Shown piece after piece: positions 11,531 through 22,575 of a stretch of 64,000 nt of DNA. The stretch comes from Musa acuminata AAA Group (Eukaryota > Streptophyta > Magnoliopsida > Zingiberales > Musaceae). The translations under genes and the position numbers were made by a program. The DNA is taken from NCBI RefSeq assembly GCF_036884655.1, contig NC_088342.1, forward strand, positions 13,915,001 to 13,979,000, read 5' to 3'. Within the stretch, counting starts at the first letter, position 1, and every line of letters begins with the position of its first letter. Below the pieces are notes generated by a model. It was given only the letters and a program-made list of their open reading frames with translations, had not been told where the DNA came from and did no database searches.

Positions 11531-12768
11531 AAAAAGTACAATGATGATTTTTATATTATATTCTTCATTCTATGTTATACTTCTTCATTCTATGATGTAT
11601 CTTTTAACGTTTTATGCTTTTCAATATTATGATGCACTTCTTGATGATGGTATGATGCATGCAACACTCTAAGAATTAGGCATGCTAAATCTTCCAAATT
11701 CATGAATTATTTTTTCAGATTTCTCGGCTTTTCATAACTTGAATTTTTCACATAAATCAAGATTGTCTTTCTATTTGCAAAAGAAGAGCTTTGATTCATG
11801 GATTTTTGATTAATAACTAAATCTTTTATCAATTCCTATCAATCATTCTTCCTTCTATTTACAAGAAAACGGATTTGATTTATAAAGTTTTATTCATGGA
11901 TTTTTTATCCTTTATTTGATGCTCCTTTCTCATGAATTCTTCCTCACTCTTCTTACGAAAGAAGAATTTTCATTCATGGACGGTTAGTATTTGATGATTA
12001 TTTGCAAGAATAGGGATTTGATTTTGTATGGTCATCTTGATCCTTTTAATCAATCCTTTCTCTTTGCTAAAATTGAAGCTTGATTAAGTGAAACTCATTT
12101 ATTATGGATTTGACTTGGTTCAAATCATTTCATGAATTTGGTTCTTGATTTTTTTTTTTTTTTTTTTTTTATGTGTGGAGAATGAATTCCTCCCTTACTC
12201 TTCTTCCTCTTCTTCTTATTTTTTTTATGACAAAAGAAGAAAGAAACTTACACATCTTAAGAAGAACCATAAAGCTCTTGCACATCTAAAGCAAAATGCT
12301 AGCTTCTCATTTTTCATGTAAAGTTTTTTTTGCTTAACTTCTCATTTTTACGAGCTTGGATAAATTAGTGTAAAGGTTACTTGATATACTTTTAAACAAT
12401 TATATTGTTGAATGATTCTCCTTTTTGTTGATGACAAAGTGAGAGAAATGATGATTGCTATCAAAATATTGATTTAAGCATGAGAAATGATGAATGTTTG
12501 ATATCATGAAATGATATATGACATCATAATCAAAGTTTTAATAACATGCATGTTATGGAAATGATGAATGTTTGGTATCATGAAATGATAAATGACATCA
12601 TAATCAAAGTTTTAACATCATACATGTTATGGAAATGATGAATGTTGGGTATCATGAAATGATAAATGGTATCATGTTCAAAATATTGATTTAATGCATG
12701 AAGAGTTAAATGCTTAAAACGTTAATGTCTTGGTATCATGTATGATATGCCCAAAATGATGTATCATG
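11531..12768 (+). repeat. Old SIRE-like 3' region (left half)
   Basis: AT-rich non-coding sequence resembling the post-pol 3' regions at 24311-25200 and 30986-31900, including the CTTTGATTCATGGATTTTT and AAAATGATGTATCATG blocks. A (T)22 run is present near 12149-12170. It is interrupted at GTATCATG (12761-12768) by the complete SIRE element and continues at 21819. Confidence 0.65.
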
Positions 12769-13282
12769 TTGTTGAATCTCGGATTTTGATGATGAAGTCA
12801 ATTGTCATTTGTTGTCTAATCTTTGTGTTGAGATAAGTGTGCAGGATTAACTACGATGAAAGTTAGACAAGCAGCAGGAGTTGCGCCGGAGTCAAGTTCA
12901 TGATCACGTTGGGAGTTCGAGAGTTCGACGGAAGTTCGGATGGTCGTCGGAGGTTCTGCGGGAACAGATCCGAGAAGTCCAGAAGCTTGCCAAGCGAAGC
13001 TCGTCGGAACTCGCCAAGTGGATCGTCGCAAGTCCAGGAGTTTGCCGGAAGTCTGCAGGAGGATCACCGAGGGTTCATCGGATGATCGACGGAAGTTCGC
13101 CGAAAACTCGTCGAAAGAAGCGATTGACGCACCGAAGCAAAGCTGCAGAAATTGTCTTAGAATTAATCGTAGTTAGCACGTTGATTAAGTTAGAAATGGG
13201 AGGTGATCCCATTAGCTTAATCTAGGGGTAATTGGGCCCCTGAAAAAACTGAAATTGGCCGAATGGAGTTAACCATTCGGAC

Positions 13283-13660
13283 CCTGATTGCACCAGGAGG
13301 TGCAACCGCCCAAGCCAGGAGGTGGCACCTCCTGGGCTAAGTCTCCCAAGGAGACTGGGTGGTGCAACCGCCCCAGGCAGGAGGTGGCACCGCCTGGGCT
13401 CAGCCTCCGAGCGAGACTAGGCGGTGCAACCTCCCCTGACAGAGGTAGCACCGCCTGAGCTCGGTCTTCGAGCTCTAGCAGGAGAGGTGCAACCGCCTCA
13501 GTCAGGAGGTGGCACCGCTTGGGGCTCAGTCTCCGAGCCAGACTCAGGCGGTGCAACCGCCCCTGACAGAGAGGTGCAACCGCCTGGGCTCAGTCTTCGA
13601 GCTCTGCCAGGCGGTGCAACCGCTCCAGTCAGGAGGTGCAACCGCCTGATCCCGGAATTC
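13283..13660 (+). repeat. Short-palindrome array upstream of the LTR TATA box
   Basis: About ten units of GGAGGTGCAACCGCC, GGTGGCACCGCC and similar, spaced about 25-40 bases apart, with arms GGCGGT and ACCGCC. Between them lie repeats of GGGCTCAGTCTCCGAGC. The array ends about 50 bases before TATAAATA at 13707, so it lies in U3. The same arrangement recurs in the 3' LTR (20590-20955) and in diverged LTRs elsewhere. Confidence 0.85.
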
Positions 13661-14136
13661 CGGGATTTGATCGTTTTGAGCTCCAAATTTGAACTGGGTT
13701 GGGGCCTATAAATACCCCACCCATTCAGCACAGAAAAAACACAGACCTACACCGAAATCCTGATCCTTTCTGTGATTCTAGAGCTCAAAATTGTTGTAAA
13801 GCCTTTAAGTTCTCCTCCTTCTGTTCTTCAAAGTCTTGAGTTGTAAAGAGAGGAGAGAAAGGTTCTGTAAGGGTTGTCTCCTGATCCTGTCAAAAGGAGT
13901 GAATCTGTAAAAGGGCAGTTGGCCTTCGCCTATTGAAGGAAGCCTCTAGTTGACGTCGGTGACCTCGTCGGTGGAGGAAGCCAAAAGTGGAGTAGGTCAA
14001 GATTGACCGAACCTCTCTAAATCTCTTGTTTGCTTTTGCCTTAAGCTTTCTATCATTACTACTAACCTCCTAAATACCTACTGCCTTCTGCGCTTTTACA
14101 AAACGAGTTTCTGAGTTCGGATCTTTCCGAATCAGC

Positions 14137-14426
14137 GTTTAGACGTAAACTGCACTTAGACGCAAAACTGTGCTTAGACGCAAATTGCGTTTAGGCGTAA
14201 ACTGTGCTTAAACGCAAACTGCGTTTAGACGTAAACTGTGCTTAGACGCAAACTGCTGTTAGACGTAAACTGTGTTTAGACGTAAACTGCGCATAGACGC
14301 AAACTGTGTTTAGACGTAAACTGCGCATAGACGTAAACTGCGTTTAGACGTAAACTGCGTTCAAACATAAACTGCGCATAGACGTAAACTGCGTTTAGAC
14401 GTAAACTGCGTTCAAACATAAACTGC
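14137..14426 (+). repeat. 17-bp tandem array, 17 units, 5' LTR
   Basis: Tandem copies of GTTTAGACGTAAACTGC with variants (GCTTAGACGCAAACTGC, GCATAGACGTAAACTGC, GTTCAAACATAAACTGC). I count 17 units including one 18-bp unit. It lies downstream of the TATA box, in the transcribed part of the LTR. Confidence 0.9.
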
Positions 14427-14569
14427 GCTTAATCTTGAGTAATCTTAGAATCGGCTTTTACATTAAAATTGTTTTTATCGAATGAACGCAGCTTTCATTT
14501 TTTAATAGTTGAAAGATATCCGCTGCACTAATTCACCCCCCCCCTCTTAGTGCTCTCGATCCTAACAAT

Positions 14570-14581
14570 TGGTATCAGAGC
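14570..14581 (+). promoter_or_regulatory. Primer-binding site (tRNA-Met)
   Basis: TGGTATCAGAGC starts two bases after the LTR end CCTAACA, the usual copia primer-site position. Confidence 0.93.
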
Positions 14582-14617
14582 AAGGTTAACTCTCTAACGG
14601 ATTAAAATCTAAGAGAG

Positions 14618-15760
14618 ATGGCATACGCCGGAAACCTAGAGGGGCATTCTATTACACGTCCACCCATGTTCAATGGGACGGACTACACCTACTGGAAGAC
14701 CCGAATGAGGATCTTTCTTATTTCTATGGATTTTGAACTATGGAACCTTGTCGAAAACGGATTTTCAAAGTCTTCTCTTCCAATGATCGATTGGAATGAA
14801 TTGGAGAAGAAGGCTTTTGCTCTTAATGCAAAGGCTATGAATGCCTTATTTTGCGCACTTGATAAAAACGAGTTTAATCGTGTTTCAACTTGCGAAACTG
14901 CATTTGATATTTGGCACACACTCGAAGTGACCCACGAGGGCACAAGTAGAGTGAAAGAGTCAAAAATCAATCTGTTGTTACATTCTTTTGAACTTTTCCG
15001 AATGAAACCGAGTGAAACCATTGGCGACATGTTTACCCGTTTCACGGATGTCGTCAATGGTCTAAAAGGACTCGGAAAAAGCTTTTCGGATTTTGAGCTC
15101 GTAAATAAGATATTAAGATCCCTTCCTAAGAGTTGGGATCCTAAAGTCACTGCTATTCAAGAGGCAAAAGATCTGCGCAACTTCCCTCTTGAAGAACTAA
15201 TCGGGTCATTAATGACCTACGAAATGACTTGTAAAGCTCATGAAGAGCAAGAAGACATCCTTCCAAAGAACAGGAAGGATATGGCACTTAAAACTTCTGA
15301 ATGCCACTTGAGAGAAAACTCAAGTGATGAGGACTGTGATGATGACTTGGCACTTCTAACAAGAAAGTTTAAAAAGTTCTTTAAAAGAAACAAGTTTAAG
15401 AATGATGCAAAAAATAAACTTGAACCCAAAAAGGACCAAGTGATCTGCTATGAATGCAAAAAGCCGGGACACTACAAGAGTGATTGTCCCCAAGTCAAAA
15501 GGAGAACATCAAAGAAGAAGGCGCTTCAAGCAACATGGGATGACTCGAGCGCATCCGAAGAAGAAGAGTCCAACACCGAGCAAGTTGCTCATTACGCCTT
15601 AATGGCCATCGAAGATGAGGTAACAAATTCATTAGATGCAGATTTATCATTCGATGAATTGTTAAATGCTTTTCATGAATTGTTTGATGAATGTAAGACC
15701 ATTAGTAGTAAATACAAATTGCAAAAAAAACAGTATGAGTCTTATTTGCAAGTTCGATAA
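14618..15760 (+). pseudogene. gag of the SIRE-like element
   Basis: ATG at 14618 follows the primer site by 36 bases. The 380-residue frame starts with MAYAGNLEGHS, then FNGTDYTYWKTRM, the signature of copia Gag (DUF4219/UBN2, residues about 15-210). An acidic and then basic linker follows. The CCHC zinc knuckle is C-Y-E-C-K-K-P-G-H-Y-K-S-D-C (residues about 277-290). The frame ends early: a run of eight A at 15723-15730 carries a one-base slip relative to the downstream frame, which continues naturally from 15666 onward. In SIRE elements gag and pol normally form one long frame. Confidence 0.9.
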
Positions 15761-18700
15761 GTTAAATGTTGAACATCATGATAGTTTAAGCTCATGCATA
15801 AAATGCCATGATCTAGAAACTTTTCAAAAAGAAAACTTGCTGCTTAAGGACACCTTGAAGAAATTCGAGGTTGGTAGCAAGTCATTAAACATGATCCTTA
15901 CAAACAAGGGTCATGTTCCCAAAAGAAGTGGATTTGGATTTGTGAGGAGTCCTCACCAAAATCCAACCACCTTCGTAAAAGGTCCCATCTTACATGTTAG
16001 ACATCAAAGCAAATGCAACTTTTGTTGCAAGTTTGGACACAAGACGCATTATTGTCCATTCAAGAAAATTAGTCCAAACAAATTAATTTGGGTTCCTAAA
16101 GGAACTATGATAAATTCTATGCAACATGATAGAAAATGTAGATCTATTTATGAGGCACCCAAAAGCAAATAGGTACCTAAACATCATCCTTTCTTGTAGA
16201 AAACTAAACCATCGAAAGCTAGGAAGAGATGGTACCTTGATAGTGGATGCTCAAGGCATATGACCGGAGATCCATCTCAATTCTCTAAGCTCACTAGCAT
16301 AGACGAAGGCTATGTCACCTTCGGAGACAACAACAAGGGTAAAATCATTGGCAAAGGAACTATAGGTAATAAATCCAACTTCTATATTGAAGATGTTTTG
16401 TTAGTTGATGGTTTAAAACACAACCTCTTGAGCATTAGTCAATTATGTGATAAAGGATATATTGTCAGATTTGAATCTAATGCTTGCATCATTGAAAAAC
16501 CACACAAAAACATATCTATGATTGCATTGAAACAAAATAACGTATACACTATTGACATCAATGATTTGTGTAATGAAATGTGTTTTTCTATTTTAAATTA
16601 GGATGCTTGGATATGGCATAGAAGATTAGGTCATGCCAGCATGAAACTAATCACTCAAATATCATCTAAAGAACTTGTAAGGGGAATTCCTCATATCAAG
16701 TTCATCAAAGATAATGTATGTGATGCTTGTCAATTAGGTAAACAAATTAATGGTAGTTTCAAATCTAAGAATCAAATAAGCACCTCTAGGACCTTACAAT
16801 TGATCCATATGGATTTGTTCGGACCAATCTCTACATCAAGTCTAGGAGGTAGCAAGTACGCCTTCGTCATTGTGGATGACTACAGCAGATACACATGGAC
16901 TTACTTCTTAAAACAGAAAAGTGAATGCCTTAGATATTTTACAAAGTTTTGTAAACTTGTTCAAAATGAGAAAGGTTCTATGATTTCGTCAATTAGAAGT
17001 GATCCTGGTGGTGAGTTTCAAAACCATGATTTCTAGGAATTTTGTGAACTCAATGGATATAACCATAATTTCTCTACTCCTAGAAATCCTCAACAAAATG
17101 GAGTAGTAGAAAGAAAAAATCGAAATTTACAAGAAATGGCAAGAACCATGTTGAATGAACACAACCTGCCCAAATATTTTTGGGCCGAAGCCGTAAATAC
17201 TGCATGCTACATTTTAAATAGAGTTCTAGTAAGACCCCTATTAACCAAAACTCCTTATGAATTATGGAACAACAAAACACCCAATGTTGCATACTTTAAA
17301 GTCTTTGGCCGTAAGTGTTTTATTTTGAATGAAAAGGATAACATAGGAAAATTTGATGCTAAATCCGATGAAGGAATCTTTCTTGGTTATTCTTTAGTTT
17401 CTAAAGTCTTTCGTATCTTCAATAAAAGAACTCTAATCATCGAAGAATCCATTCATGTTGTTTTCAATGAGATTTCCGAAATCACGAAAATTGATCTTGA
17501 TGAAGATGTTAATTTTGATTCCTTGAATTTAAATGAAACCCCTTCTCCAACTAGCAACTTGGATGCATCCACTTCCGAAATATCCTTACCCAAGGATTGG
17601 AAGTATGTAGATGCTCATCCCAAGGAGCTAATCTTGGGAGACACATCAAAGGGGGTTCAAACACGATCTTCTCTTAAAATTTTCTGTGCGAACGCCGCCT
17701 TTCTCTCTCAAATTGAACCCAAATGCATTGACGAAGCCATGAAAGATGATTCTTGGATTATCGCAATGCAAGATGAATTGAATCAATTTGAGAGAAATGA
17801 GGTGTGGAAGCTTGTTCCTAGGCCAAATGACCATTTAGTTATCGGTACTAAATGGGTCTTTAGAAACAAGCAAGATGAAAATGGTATCGTGGTTAGAAAC
17901 AAGGCTAGATTAGTGGCCAAAGGTTTCAACCAAGAAGAAGGTATCGATTATGAAGAAATCTTCGCTCCTGTGGCTCGATTGGAAGCCATAAGGATGCTCC
18001 TTGCCTACGCTAGTAGTAATAATTTTAAACTATTTCAAATGGATGTTAAAAGCGCTTTTCTAAATGGCTTTATTTTCGAAGAAGTTTATGTTGAACAACC
18101 TCCTGCATTTGAAAATGATAGCCTCCCTAATCATGTGTTTAGATTAACTAAAGCTCTCTATGGTTTGAAACAAGCCCCAAGGGCTTGGTATGAGAGACTT
18201 AGTTCTTTTCTTATCAAAAATAATTTCACAAAAGGCAAGGTTGATACCACATTGTTCATCAAGAATTTTGAAAATGATTTTGTCATTGTTCAAATTTATG
18301 TTGATGATATTATCTTTGGCTCTACAAATGAATCTCTTTGTGAATCCTTTGCTAAAGCTATGAGTCTTGAATTCGAAATGAGCTTAATGGGAGAATTAAC
18401 ATTCTTCTTAGGCTTATAAATCAGACAACTAAGCAATGGCATCTTTATTAGTCAAACTAAATATGCGATGAATTTATTAAAAAAGTTTAATATGAACAAC
18501 TCAAAGGCCATTAACACTCCTATGAGCACCTCCACTAAGTTAGAAATTGATGAAAGTGGAGAAAGCTTCAATCAAAAAACTTATAGGGGTATGATAGGAA
18601 GTTTACTTTACCTCACTGCAACCAGACCAGACATCATGTTCAGTGTAGGACTTTGTGCCAGATTTCAATCAAACCCTAAGATATCTCATCTCAAAGCAGT

Positions 18701-19247
18701 CAAAAGAATACTTAGATATCTTAATGGTACCATAAATCTAGGATTATGGTACCCAAAATCAGAAAATTTTGAGCTAATTGCTTATGCTGATGCGGACTTT
18801 GCTGGCTGTAGACTAGACAGAAAAAGCACATCAGGATCATGTCAATTTTTAGGACATGCCCTTGTTTCCTGGTCATCTAAGAAACAAAACTCGGTTGCAC
18901 TATCAACAACCGAAGCCGAATATATTGCAGCAAGTGCATGCTGTGCACAAGTTGTATGGATGAAAAATACCTTAGAAGATTACAAAGTTAATCTTAAGGA
19001 TATTCCCATTAAATGTGATAACACAAGCGCGATATGCTTAACTAAGAATCCTATACAACACTCAAGAACAAAACATATTGATATTAGACATCACTTTATA
19101 CGAGATCACGTTACTAATCATGACGTAACTATAGAGTTCATTGATACTAAACATCAACTAGCTGACATCTTTACAAAACCTCTAAGTGAAGAACGATTTG
19201 ATTTCATAAGAGGAGAATTAGGAATGTTGATATGTCCGAATAGATAA
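15731..19247 (+). pseudogene. pol of the SIRE-like element
   Basis: One continuous frame interrupted by five in-frame stops. It starts with a second cysteine-rich knuckle (C-N-F-C-C-K-F-G-H-K-T-H-Y-C, near 16014-16055). Protease has WYLDSGCSRHMTG (16230-16268). The integrase zinc site is WHRRLGH with CDACQLGK. The integrase core has HMDLFGP, RSDPGGEF and [10 protein letters not shown] has [11 protein letters not shown] and YVDDIIFGS (about 18298). RNase H has [19 protein letters not shown] and CDNTSAICL. Stops are TAG at 16170, 16197, 16599 and 17034, and TAA at 18417. By comparison with relatives each seems to replace a Gln codon. Confidence 0.93.
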
Positions 19248-20055
19248 ACTTGTTAAAATTATTTTTCGGACTTTATTGAATGATCACTTGATTGCCATGT
19301 GTTGAAATAAGTTTCTAAAATAGATTTGATGCAGTGATTCCTGTGTATGTATTCCATCTTGTAATATCTTTATAACAACAAGGGAAAGAAGTATTCAAAA
19401 GCAATCTGCATATCATGCCTCCCTTTCTATGCTTATATTGTTTTTCCTGGTACCACAACTACCATGCTTTTTGTTGATGACAAAGGGGGAGAAATATATG
19501 AATTGATAAACACTGCCATATCTATGTCATACTTGCATTACCAAGAGATATATGAATTGGTGCTATGACTATGCCATGCTTGCATCACCAAGAGATATAT
19601 GAACAGACACTATAGCTTGCATTACCGAGAGATATATGAATTGGTGCTATGACTATGCCATGCTTGCATCACCAAGAGATATATGAACAGACACTATAGT
19701 TTGCATTATGCTTTGAGTGGATATGAAGAAAATGCAAAACTTGCTAGAATATTTGAACTGTGTGCATCATGTAATAGTACTTCACAGCTTTATATGTTAA
19801 TGTTCAACTACATGATGAATACTTACACTCACAACCATACAAACTTTATGATGTATGTCAAGCCTTGACATCATCCTTGAAGAGATACATCATGATGGGT
19901 ATCATGATGGGAATATTGATAAGTTTAACTAATCTAACTTATCAATATGTCACTTGAATTCTAAGGTCTTGAATTCAAGGTTGACTTATCTCAACTATGG
20001 CATGTAGACAGGGGGAGTTAAGGTTAACTTCATTATCAATTGATTGTCATCATCA
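19248..20055 (+). other. SIRE 3' non-coding region with 84-bp repeat
   Basis: About 800 bases without a credible gene. A segment with period 84 bases (GAGATATATGAATTGGTGCT at about 19545 and 19629; ATATATGAACAGACACTATA at about 19595 and 19679) is present nearly twice. Some SIRE elements carry an env-like ORF here; I see none. Confidence 0.75.
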
Positions 20056-20068
20056 AAAAGGGGGAGAT
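20056..20068 (+). promoter_or_regulatory. Polypurine tract
   Basis: AAAAGGGGGAGAT is immediately before the 3' LTR. The AAAAAGGGGGAGAT block is also seen at the ends of the decayed SIRE copies near 25480 and 32120. Confidence 0.88.
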
Positions 20069-21818
20069 TGTTGAATCTCGGATTTTGATGATGAAGTCAA
20101 TTGTCATTTGTTGTCTAATCTTTGTGTTGAGATAAGTGTGCAGGATTAACTACGATGAAAGTTAGACAAGCAGCAGGAGTTGCGCCGGAGTCAAGTTCAT
20201 GATCACGTTTGGAGTTCGAGAGTTCGACGGAAGTTCGGACGGTCGTCGGAGGTTCTGCGGGAACATATCCGAGAAGTCCAGAAGCTTGCCAAGCGAAGCT
20301 CGTCGGAACTCGCCAAGTGGATCGTCGCAAGTCCAAGATTTTGCCGGAAGTCCGCAGGAGGATCACCGAGGGTTCATCGGATAATCGACGGAAGTTCGTC
20401 GGAAACTCGTCGGAAGAAGCGATTGACGCACCGAAGCAAAGCTGCAGAAATTGTCTTAGAATTAATCGTAGTTAGCACGTTGATTAAGTTGGAAATGGGA
20501 GGTGATCCCATTAGCTTAATCTAGGGGTAATTGGGCCCTTGAAAAAATTGAAATTGGGCCGAATGGAGTTAACCATTCGGACCCTGATTGCACCAGGAGG
20601 TGCAACCGCCCAAGCCAAGAGGTGGCACCGCCTGGGCTAAGTCTCCCAGGGAGACTGGGCAGTGCAACCGCCCCAGGCAGGAGGTGGCACCACCTGGGCT
20701 CAGCCTCCGAGCGAGACTGGGCGGTGCAACCTCCCTTGACAGAGGTAGCACCGCCTGAGCTCGGTCTTCGAGCTCTGGCAGGAGAGGTGCAACCGCCTCA
20801 GTCAGGAGGTGGCACCGCCTGGGGCTCAGTCTCCGAGCCAGACTCAGGCAGTGCAACCGCCCCTGACAGAGAGGTGCAACCGCCTGGGCTCAGTCTTCGA
20901 GCTCTGCCAGGCGGTGCAACCGCTCCAGTCAGGAGGTGCAACCGCCTGATCCCGGAATTCTGGGATTTGATCGTTTTGAGCTTCAAATTTGAATTGGGTT
21001 GGGGCCTATAAATACCCCACCCATTCAGCACAGAAAAAACACAGACCTACACCGAAATCCTGATCATTTCTGTGATTCTAGAGCTCAAAATTGTTGTAAA
21101 GCCTTTAAGTTCTCCTCCTTCTGTTCTTCAAAGTCTTGAGTTGTAAAGAGAGGAGAGAAAGGTTATGTAAGGGTTGTCTCCTGATCCTGTCAAAAGGAGT
21201 GAATCTGTAAAAGGGCAGTTGGCCTTCGCCTATTGAAGGAAGGCCTCTAGTTGACGTCGGTGACCTCGTCGGTGGAGGAAGCCAAAAGTGGAGTAGGTCA
21301 AGACTGACCGAACCACTCTAAATCTCTGGTTTGCTTTTACCTTGAGCTTTCTATCATTATTGCAAACCTCCTAAATACCTACTGCCTTCTGCGCTTTTAC
21401 AAAATGAGTTTCTAAGTTCGGATCTTTTCGAATCAGCGTTTAGACGTAAACTGCACTTAGACGCAAAACTGTGCTTAGACGCAAACTGCGTTTAGATGTA
21501 AACTGTGCTTAGACGCAAACTGCGTTTAGACGTAAACTGTGCTTAGACGCAAACTGCGGTTAGACGTAAACTGTGTTTAGACGTAAACTGCGCATAGACG
21601 CAAACTGTGTTTAGACGTAAACTGCGCATAGACGCAAACTGCGTTTAGACGTAAACTGCGTTCAAACATAAACTGCGCTTAATCTTGAGTAATCTTAGAA
21701 TCGGCTTTTACATTAAAATTGTTTTTATCGAATGAACGCAGCTTTCGTTTTTTAATAGTTGAAAGATATCCGCTGCACTAATTCACCCCCCCCCCTCTTA
21801 GTGCTCTCGATCCTAACA
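20069..21818 (+). repeat. 3' LTR of the complete SIRE-like element
   Basis: Partner of 12770-14567 with the same architecture: palindrome array 20590-20955, TATAAATA at 21007-21014 and 17-bp array 21438-21676. Scattered single-base differences and one three-unit array difference separate the two LTRs. Confidence 0.95.
21438..21676 (+). repeat. 17-bp tandem array, 14 units, 3' LTR
   Basis: The same repeat as at 14137-14426 but with 14 units. It lacks one internal block of three units (GTTCAAACATAAACTGC plus two GTAAACTGC-type units) that is duplicated in the 5' LTR. Confidence 0.9.
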
Positions 21819-22047
21819 GTATCATGAATGCTTAAGTAGCATGTATGATATGCCCAAAGTGATGTTGATTTATTTTTGCTATCATGCATAAAGTGAGTTT
21901 GAAATGTAAGGTTTTGAAATTGTGTATGTTTTATTGAAGCACATCATATTGATATGTTGATATTGTATATTGCATTTGATCACTATGATCGAAAGTGTTT
22001 AACTTGAATTCAAAAGTTGTAATTTCATTTGAGTCCAAGTTTATTTT
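21819..22047 (+). repeat. Old SIRE-like 3' region (right half)
   Basis: Continues 11531-12768 after the insertion. It matches 27063-27290 closely (GCATGTATGATATGCCCAAA and following). The usual polypurine tract is deleted: the sequence jumps from TTTATTTT straight to the LTR start. Confidence 0.65.
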
Positions 22048-22575
22048 TATTGAATCTCAGATTTTGATGATGAAACTAATTGATTGTGTTTAGATGTTTA
22101 ACTATATTTTGAGTGATGCAGGTCTACTCGATCAGGATTAGATAGTTGACGTAGGAGGAATTGACGTTGCGCCGGAGGAGATCACGTCAGGATATTGGAT
22201 GGCAGAAGGCTTCGGACATCGGGCATCGGGCCAAGGAGGGTGGAATTGCGCTAAGGATATCGGGGTTGTGGAGGTCAACCGCCGGTTGGGCAATAAGCCG
22301 TAAAAGAGGATGATGCGCTGAAGAATCGGACGAAGCGCCAACCAATGACGTGCCGGGCAACAGAATGTCAATTCGCATTATAATAATTGTCTAGATCGGA
22401 GTAGAATTTTGGCTTGCATGTGCAGGATTAACTACGATAATGATGAAGACATAAAGCGAAACAAAGTGCGGAGTCAAGCGCGAAGGATTCGTTGGGAGTT
22501 CGAGAGTTCGACGGAAGTCCGAAGGTTCGTTGGGAATGCAGCCGGAACTAGCCGAGAATCAGTAGGGAGCTTGTC
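22048..22575 (+). repeat. 3'-truncated SIRE-like LTR
   Basis: Starts TATTGAATCTCAG and follows the subfamily seen at 40541 (the block with GGCTTCGG and CATCGGGCC). It breaks off at GTCGAAGG and continues directly as copia pol (CTCTCTATGGATTAAAACAA). The bases AAGG are shared at the junction, which points to end joining or template switching. Confidence 0.7.

Larger units (their letters stand above)
12770..14567 (+). repeat. 5' LTR of the complete SIRE-like element
   Basis: Runs from TGTTGAATCTCGG to CTCGATCCTAACA. In order it holds a GAAGTTCG/GAGTTCG-rich segment (12905-13110), a palindrome array (13283-13660), a TATA box (TATAAATA, 13707-13714), a leader and a 17-bp tandem array (14137-14426). 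It is 48 bases longer than its partner, mainly through three extra 17-bp units. Confidence 0.95.
12770..21818 (+). mobile_element. Complete SIRE/Maximus-like Ty1-copia retrotransposon
   Basis: About 9.05 kb with two near-identical LTRs (1798 and 1750 bases), primer site, gag, pol, a 3' non-coding region and a polypurine tract. The tail after pol is only about 0.8 kb and shows no env-like frame. The element landed in an older relative of itself. The sequence GTATCATG flanks both ends (12761-12768 and 21819-21826). The same unbroken target can be seen at about 25029-25040 (GATGTATCATGAATGC). Six lesions interrupt the coding region. Confidence 0.93.

Noticed and set aside
12881..13225. Open frame of about 114 codons in the SIRE LTR, shared by both LTRs
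   Set aside because: It lies in U3 and follows the GAAGTTCG repeat field. It is preserved only because the two LTRs are recent copies, and diverged LTRs do not keep the frame.
13424..13711. Pro/Gly-rich frames on both strands over the palindrome array
   Set aside because: They are a by-product of GC-rich short repeats. No start context, no domain, and symmetric openness on both strands.
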